Assembly (NCBI GenBank): GCA_032622095.1
Contig: CP136064.1
Coordinates: 146,570,864-146,634,863, forward strand
Length of the DNA: 64,000 bases
Direction of reading: 5' to 3'
Source of the DNA: Siphonodentalium dalli
Taxonomy: Eukaryota; Mollusca; Scaphopoda; Gadilida; Siphonodentaliidae
The notes under the pieces were generated by a model. That model did no database searches, had not been told where the DNA came from, and was given only the letters and a program-made list of their open reading frames with translations. Position numbers and translations under genes: made by a program. This document shows positions 58,500-64,000 of this stretch, piece after piece; position 1 is the stretch's first letter, and every line of letters starts with the position of its first letter.

Positions 58500-59619
58500 A
58501 TAGCATATAATCTACAAAAACATACGATATTTTAAGCGAACTGTGCCGCTATATTTACGGCATATAATTTCGTGTTCCCCGTGTGTGTACAGAACAGACA
58601 TAATTTAAACACACAATTTCAGTTTAAATTACCCTCGCGTATATTAACCAGTGTTCTGCTACATATGGGGAAGGGTCTATCGCATATGAAGTTGATTTAT
58701 TCGCGCATGCGCAGACTAGCGCAATGACAAATAAATGGTTTATAACGTACTTATACACGACATACCCACTAATATATATATTTAAATTGGCCAATTGAAG
58801 TCAGCGCTGGCAAAGGTGTCTATATGGATTGGCTGCCCGCTAGAAACGGCTAGGAAAATATGCGCATGGGCGCAGGCTATAATTCATTTTTTTTAAATGC
58901 GTTTAAGTGAAATGTGGCGCTATATATGACATTTTGTTGCATGTTTCACATGTTAGTACAGTAGACACAATCTAGACAGCTTACTTGAACAATGGGGCCA
59001 CGATATGTTACGGGAAATTACGTTGTTTCTGGTCTCTGTAATATCAGTCTCTGTTGTGCCACATGCAGCAAAAAGTCTATTGCATATCAAGTTGACTTAC
59101 TCGCGCATGGTCAGGTATATCTTAATTTCACATTAGGATATTGGTTGCATCGAAACACAATTCGCTGATGTATAAACGTTATAAGCTAGAATTCGTTTAT
59201 CCTGCAAATGTCGGGTAGTTGCCTAACTTGCCTAGTAACCGTTTCTAAGGCGAGATCGGGTGGCAAAGTCTCCCGATCTTACAATGATCAGTGGTCCGTG
59301 CATGCATAGGCCTATATATCATGCCTTCACAGTTTCAGGTAGGTGTCCACTTTCAACATAACCAACACCATGCGACTAGACACTGTCTAAATTAAGGCAA
59401 AACATACCACTGAGTGGTTAGTGCAATTATGTCATTCGAGCAGTTGTGGTATTTGCTTAGCAACCGTTGCTACTCTTAAATGGGATATTTGGTTCACTAT
59501 TCTGGTCGGGTATATCTCAAATTTCACGTTAGGGTAGTACCTGCATCAAAAAACCCAATCACTGAGGTTGAATTACGACGCTATAAGCTATATTTACATT
59601 CTCCAGTCAATTCCGGGTA

Positions 59620-59632
59620 GTTGCCTAGCAAC
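59620..59632. promoter_or_regulatory. X-box-like GTTGCCTAGCAAC in MITE copy 2
   Basis: Identical to the 13-mer in MITE copy 1. Related half-sites lie near 59225 and 59458. Confidence 0.5.
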
Positions 59633-60383
59633 CGTTACCAAGGAGTTGCCGTGAGGCAAAGTCTCGCGATCTTATAATGATCGCTGATCCATGGGGGACA
59701 AACCTGTAAAGTTTCAGACCGGTGTCGCAATTTGAACATAATCAACACCATGCTACTAGACACTGTCTAATTTAAGCGGACATACCACTGGGAGCCCCGG
59801 GTCAGGGTGTCGATCACTGTGGGGCGCCAGGGTTCAAAGGGTTAATGCAAAATTAGACAAAATATGGATATTTATCAAAAATATATGAAAAAGCTATCAA
59901 AAATAGAATTTAATGCAATATATGGAATTAATTTGATACAGAATATTAATTAATTGGCAATATCAGTAATCAATACATTTTATAGCAAAAATTGGCAAAA
60001 ATGGAAAAAAAATATATTTTGGACAAAAACGGCAAATAAAAATGAACTCAAAAATCACATTTTCAGTTTTCACTACTTATACATGATACAATGGCTTACA
60101 ATTCAATATGACACTGTGTTTAGTGTCCCTGATATTGAATTGCAAAACACGTGGATTGCCAATTGAAAAAATCAATATGGCCTCCCTCGCCGATTCGTTT
60201 GTTAGCGAACGACGTCATTTGTAGCAAAGTTGTAATGGATATTATTGAACAAGGAATGCACTTACATAAATTTATTATCAGGAATATGTCAACATCATTT
60301 ATAACGAATCATCATAAGTCAGTGTTAATATATTGAATTGAAGAGTTGCTATTAAGTTCAAGTTGTTCTTGTCGTGGTTCGAG

Positions 60384-60562
60384 TCTTTCTGTTGAGATTA
60401 TATCAACCCACAATCCTCGGCTCTCGCTGTAGTCAGCAATTGGCTGCGATATCGTCGGTTTGATTGGACCGCACCCAATGTTTATTGATGACGTATTTTG
60501 ACAGCGGCACATTGTTTATATTGGACCACGTGGAATAATTATTGTTTACCAAATTCACTACA
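60384..60562 (-). repeat. third copy of the 179-bp LTR
   Basis: Part of duplication copy 2. Same sequence as 55816-55994. Confidence 0.85.
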
Positions 60563-61346
60563 TAGCTGTTGTTGCGACTGAGCAGAAAAGTTATGATTTG
60601 TGACCACCGGTGCGCCATAATTAAGGTAAGGCGAACCTAACATTTGCATATTATGTGGATTGAATACCAGCAGATTCCAATATGGCAGTGGTACATATGG
60701 GTGACACCAAAATTGTGGCATGCACGGTTGTGCGTCTCTTGGTTGATATGAGATTGATGAATCATTTTTTGTCAGATATGATGTCAAATTTGTGTCAGAT
60801 TGTGGAATTGTTACAGTCATTACTGGAATTGTGGACATCAGCAGATTTCCCATCCCATTTCCCGATAAGTTAGGTATAATGGACATATTTTGCACACTGG
60901 TAACTTGGGCTCCTGACTCTGAAATGGTACCATCAACAGCAGTTGGGTACAATCACTGTTGGTGTCATGTCATGATTGAATTCGTTCCAATGGCCATTTG
61001 TTCTGTATTCGTGGTTTGGACATTGTTAGCCCGACAAGTGTTAAATTCCGTTGATATTAATGACAGCGCAATAAATTTATCATTTGATGCCCCACCAATG
61101 TTACTCACTTGCGAATATCTGTTTTCGCAATGATGAGTGTCATTCCCGATAACCCCTGAGTGCATGAACGTTTGATTTGGTGGGTAATTGTACATTATCG
61201 TACATTATTCCAATTGGGATGTTTGAACCCATGTGATTAGAAGCTCCGAGAACAGATCCGGACAATGAATCATTCTTCTGGCTAATCAGCGGATTAGCGA
61301 TGGAGTGCGCTCGGTGAGTTGTGTTCTTGAGTGAACAATGGCTCAA
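60563..61346 (-). pseudogene. duplicate of the gag-like remnant
   Basis: Duplication copy of 55995-56778, with a few substitutions and the same 10-bp duplication and frame breaks. Confidence 0.5.
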
Positions 61347-61626
61347 CCCACTGGCTGGATACTGGATTATACGCCCTGTTCACATTTGTACTGATGTTTT
61401 GAATCATCGTGCAAATGACCTCTTTCCGTTTCAACGAAACAACGATTGACTGTTTGCCGATATGAATATTTCAGAAAATTCCAGCGGGAATGTCCTATTT
61501 TATATCACAGCGTTATTATAGCAACATCCCTTGTTGTTGGATTGTTTGTGAAAATTATTTTTGACCTCCCAAATAATTAGCACAAATAAAAACTCAGAAA
61601 TTTGCTAATTTCAGAGATCCTGGGCA

Positions 61627-62531
61627 AAATTTGCAATACCAGGTTTAAATGCACGAATATTGAATATATGGGGATATTTTATCAGAAATTTGCCTACATA
61701 AATGCTATTGGTAACATTATATAATAGACAAATTCACCCAAATTCCTATAACAATTTGAAAAATTCAAGAAAAATGAAAAACAAATTCTAAGAAAATTAG
61801 CAAATATAACACTCTGAGAGAAAAATAATTCAATTGCCTGAAATTGAAAAAAATGAAAAGAAATTTCCTTGAAAATGGGCCAAAAATAAAATTCAGTGCC
61901 GTTTAATTGAAAAATATGATGAATTGGATTGAAATATCCGAGCAGCGAAATGAAAACAAAACAGCCTTCATTCCTCACTAACAAATAGGTTAGCTAGTAA
62001 CAACTGACTTGAAAAAAAAATTAATATATTCAACAAATTGGCATAAACTGGTGTGGAAAATTGCAAGCAAAAACAATCAGAAAAATTGCAAAAATGGATG
62101 ACAAAAAGCAAAATTATCTAAAAAAATATATATATCGGAATAATAGTATGCAGTATAAACTAAGAATATCGAAAAAACATGGTGCAGATCGAAGAAATTA
62201 TCATATATAATGAACGGATTGAAAAAAAAAAAATTTAACACTCTAAAAAAATTCAAGAAAAAATGCACAAAAGCACCGCAAAAGATTCGAGTAAAATCGA
62301 TGACGTCATTTGTAAATATTATTGGGGTACATTGCATTAGTGCTGCATAGTTATACATGATAAAAATAGTGTGCAAGTGTGAAATAATACCTTTAATACA
62401 CGATGAGACAATAAACAATGTTGACAATAAGAGGTTCTGTTTTCGACTGACAGTCTTCATTCGCATGGTCACCTTGTCAGCTTTGGGGTATCTTCGGGCA
62501 TCCTCAGTGGCTTTCGGATTTTCCCGTATCT
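61627..62531. other. A-rich sequence resembling the leader
   Basis: Degenerate AAAATTG, GAAAAATG and CAAAAATGG words similar in style to the leader at 54713-55815. No reliable coding frame. It may be the leader of the older, related element. Confidence 0.4.
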
Positions 62532-62650
62532 TTGCTTCAATAGCTATATTTGTACTGTTGGCCGAGATGGCTGTTCTCGTCTCGGAGCATTTCTGTCTTT
62601 GGTACAGTCTTATTAACCCAGGCCTAATTCATGAAACCCATAAATACAAC
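62532..62650. repeat. dispersed repeat, partner of 40110-40225
   Basis: Shares GCTTCAATAGCTATA, GGAGCATTTCTGTCTTTGG and ATGAAACCCATAAATACAA with the copy at 40 kb. Confidence 0.6.
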
Positions 62651-63042
62651 AAAATAACTGAAAAATTTTGAGTTGGACAATGGAAATGCGCACAGATGGG
62701 ACCGCAAAAACTGAAATAGGTCTTGGCGGCAACTTATATCAAAGCAGTAAATTGTTGTCACTTGATTAAGAAAGTAGACCGTTCTAGCATTTAATCATCA
62801 TTTATTTGATATGTAAGCATGCTTGACTTTAGATAATTGTTATTTATACACAGGCGAGCAGCTACTGATTACCTGATAATGGTTTGATGGAGATCTGATG
62901 ATAATTTGAGAGACGATTGTTGAATAATGTATGAACCCTGCACATATGCCCATATATAAGGAATGAAATTCTTATTAATTAATGACCAGACATTGTATAG
63001 GCATGACCACAACGTTGATATCCAATTGCAATCTAATTTCAG
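62651..63042. other. end of the giant intron
   Basis: No repeat recognised. Ends with AATCTAATTTCAG as splice acceptor. Confidence 0.6.
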
Positions 63043-63226
63043 ATCAATTAGCACAACTTTAGATGGGTTGTCCACAGCAGGGTGTACTGCTCTAGGACCT
63101 GCTCTCTCTGTATCTTGTGGATTTGTGTCAACTACACCGATGTCAGAAATCACGTTGTTTACAGATGGCGCTCCTAACGCGGGTGTGGGATCCCAATCCA
63201 ATCACAGTGACAATTTCTACAATAAG
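63043..63226 (+). CDS. vWA-domain protein, next internal exon
   Basis: 184 bp: one base completing the codon begun at 3891-3892, then 61 codons, then donor GTAAAA (63227). It encodes LSTAGCTALGPALSVS and MSEITLFTDGAPNAGVGSQ. The Thr of TALGPAL and the Asp of FTDG are the second and third metal-site positions of a vWA MIDAS. TALGPAL and CTDG/FTDG with NxGVGS is the style I associate with circularly permutated Ras proteins and related vWA proteins. The gene continues past the window on the right. Confidence 0.8.
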
Positions 63227-63659
63227 GTAAAACATACTCAATTGTTCACAATATGTTTGTATTATTATTCAACCTGATGAGTGATGGTGGGTGTCTGTCT
63301 GTGCTGCAACATAATATATATAAAGTGTGATAAAGGCCCTCACACCAAAGGCCCTTGCGGCACTGCATGCCATCCCTATAAGTTACACAGCTTGTTGAGG
63401 GGGGATATGGTGTGGTATGCCCCGGTAGAGGCTCGTATCCCCCGAGGCGATGTATTTATCCCAGGTCTCTATTAACAAGATATTTCCACAGACATAAAGC
63501 GTGGAAACGAGCCAAGAAAAGTAACTCTATTTTGTTAGACTGCTTTAATATGATGAATATGAATATATAACTGTTCCCACAATTTGTCGGTAAATACTTG
63601 CTGGCTTCGCTTTACTTTTGGAAACTATCTGTTAGTGGATATAGAATGGAATAACATAT

Positions 63660-64000
63660 TTGTCCCCCGACGTTTCCGTCGGAGGACTATACAAATGACC
63701 CTCGTCTGTCCGTGCGTCCGAGATTGGGTACCTTCATGGTGTAATCAACTCCTCCTACAGTTTTAAACGTAGAGATTTGAAACTCTGGGATATTGTTCCT
63801 AACATGTTGGTGATTTGCAACATCTATATAGCTAATCAAAAATATAATTTTTTCCATATTTTTGGGGGGGTTTTCGACTTGGAACATTTTTGCCTTTTGG
63901 ATGAGATTGGGTACCTTCATGGTGTAATCAACTTCTCCTACAGTTTTAAATGTACAGATTTGAAACTCTGGGATATTGTTCCTAACATGTTGGTGATTTG
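63660..64000. repeat. dispersed repeat with 183-bp tandem period
   Basis: A hairpin CCGACG...CGTCGG at 63668-63686 followed by GACCCTCGTCTGTCCGTGCG. A unit starting AGATTGGGTACCTTCATGG at 63721 repeats at 63904 and runs off the window. Related words (CGACTTGGAACATTTTTGCC) occur in the array at 15000-15540. Confidence 0.8.

Larger units (their letters stand above)
58268..59841. mobile_element. piggyBac-type MITE, copy 2, 1574 bp
   Basis: Flanked by TTAA at 58264-58267 and 59842-59845. TIR CCCTTTGAACCC. The matching empty site with a single TTAA is in duplication copy 1 at 55274-55277. Homologous to the MITE at 7854-8989. Near the left end are two copies of CCGTAACACCGATATTT. Confidence 0.93.
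57056..61623. repeat. tandem segmental duplication, copy 2 (with MITE insertion)
   Basis: Starts directly after copy 1. The unit is 2990 bp plus 1578 bp of MITE and TTAA duplication. The 3-bp microhomology GCA (54066, 57056, 61624) points to end joining or template switching rather than LTR recombination. Confidence 0.93.
3893..63042 (+). other. single giant intron (about 59.15 kb) of the vWA gene
   Basis: Donor GTGAGTAT at 3893 and acceptor TTTCAG ending at 63042. The upstream exon ends with two bases of a codon (GA) and the downstream exon starts with the third (A), giving an open frame across the junction at the correct point of the vWA fold. I found no other host exon between them. Nearly all recognisable content of the interval is transposable elements on both strands. 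Confidence 0.7.

Overview
The window is eukaryotic genomic DNA, probably from a marine mollusc or another lophotrochozoan. It is AT-rich, has spliceosomal GT/AG borders, no bacterial-type operons and no tRNA or rRNA gene that I can recognise. The organism call is an inference from the repeat types (nudibranch/bivalve-like dispersed repeats near 4.2 kb, 15 kb and 63.7 kb, and the mix of LINE, hAT, piggyBac and Gypsy elements); the sequence does not prove it.

Host gene. Only one host gene is visible, on the + strand. Two vWA-domain exons (3692-3892 and 63043-63226) have matching splice phase (2 nt + 1 nt) and consecutive parts of one vWA fold. Almost the whole window is therefore one intron of about 59.15 kb, packed with transposable elements.

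Layout. 0-3.6 kb: two hAT-type elements with perfect 8-bp target duplications, a Harbinger-like end and a foldback hairpin. 4.4-14.1 kb: a minus-strand LINE (LINE-A) split by a 7.17-kb Harbinger-like element (TTA duplication). That element itself holds a second LINE tail split by a piggyBac-type MITE (TTAA) and a 1.45-kb foldback hAT with an 8-bp duplication, so nesting is at least three to four levels deep. 16.46-22.54 kb: a TIR element with a broken THAP exon, an L2-like LINE tail and a young, internally deleted Gypsy-type LTR element (698-bp LTRs with two mismatches, tRNA-Pro primer site, polypurine tract, zinc-finger ORF in the env position). 22.5-32 kb: mostly unrecognised DNA with two more hAT-type elements. 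32-35.5 kb: a frameshifted EN-RT LINE. 38.6-39 kb: another LINE tail. 43-44 kb: gag-like remnants.

Main discovery (44.07-55.99 kb, minus strand). A roughly 11.9-kb Gypsy-type element lies between two 179-bp direct repeats that look like very short LTRs. Its coding order is HhH domain / Ser-Thr-rich / Gln-rich region, gag, CCHC knuckle, aspartic protease, RT, RNase H, integrase (DD35E), integrase C-terminus, PHD finger, then a large ORF ending in a TatD-type metal-dependent nuclease domain with all expected metal ligands. HhH in gag, PHD on integrase and TatD in the env position are each unusual; I do not know a published description of the combination. Gag-pol is broken by several single-base frame changes and two stops, while the 894-codon TatD frame is open.

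54.07-61.62 kb: the 5' part of this element (LTR, A-rich leader, HhH start) plus about 1.06 kb of flanking gag-like sequence is tandemly duplicated (2,990-bp unit, about five mismatches noticed, 3-bp microhomology GCA). The second copy has gained a 1,574-bp piggyBac-type MITE at a TTAA that is still empty in the first copy. The window closes with the second vWA exon and a 183-bp-period tandem repeat.
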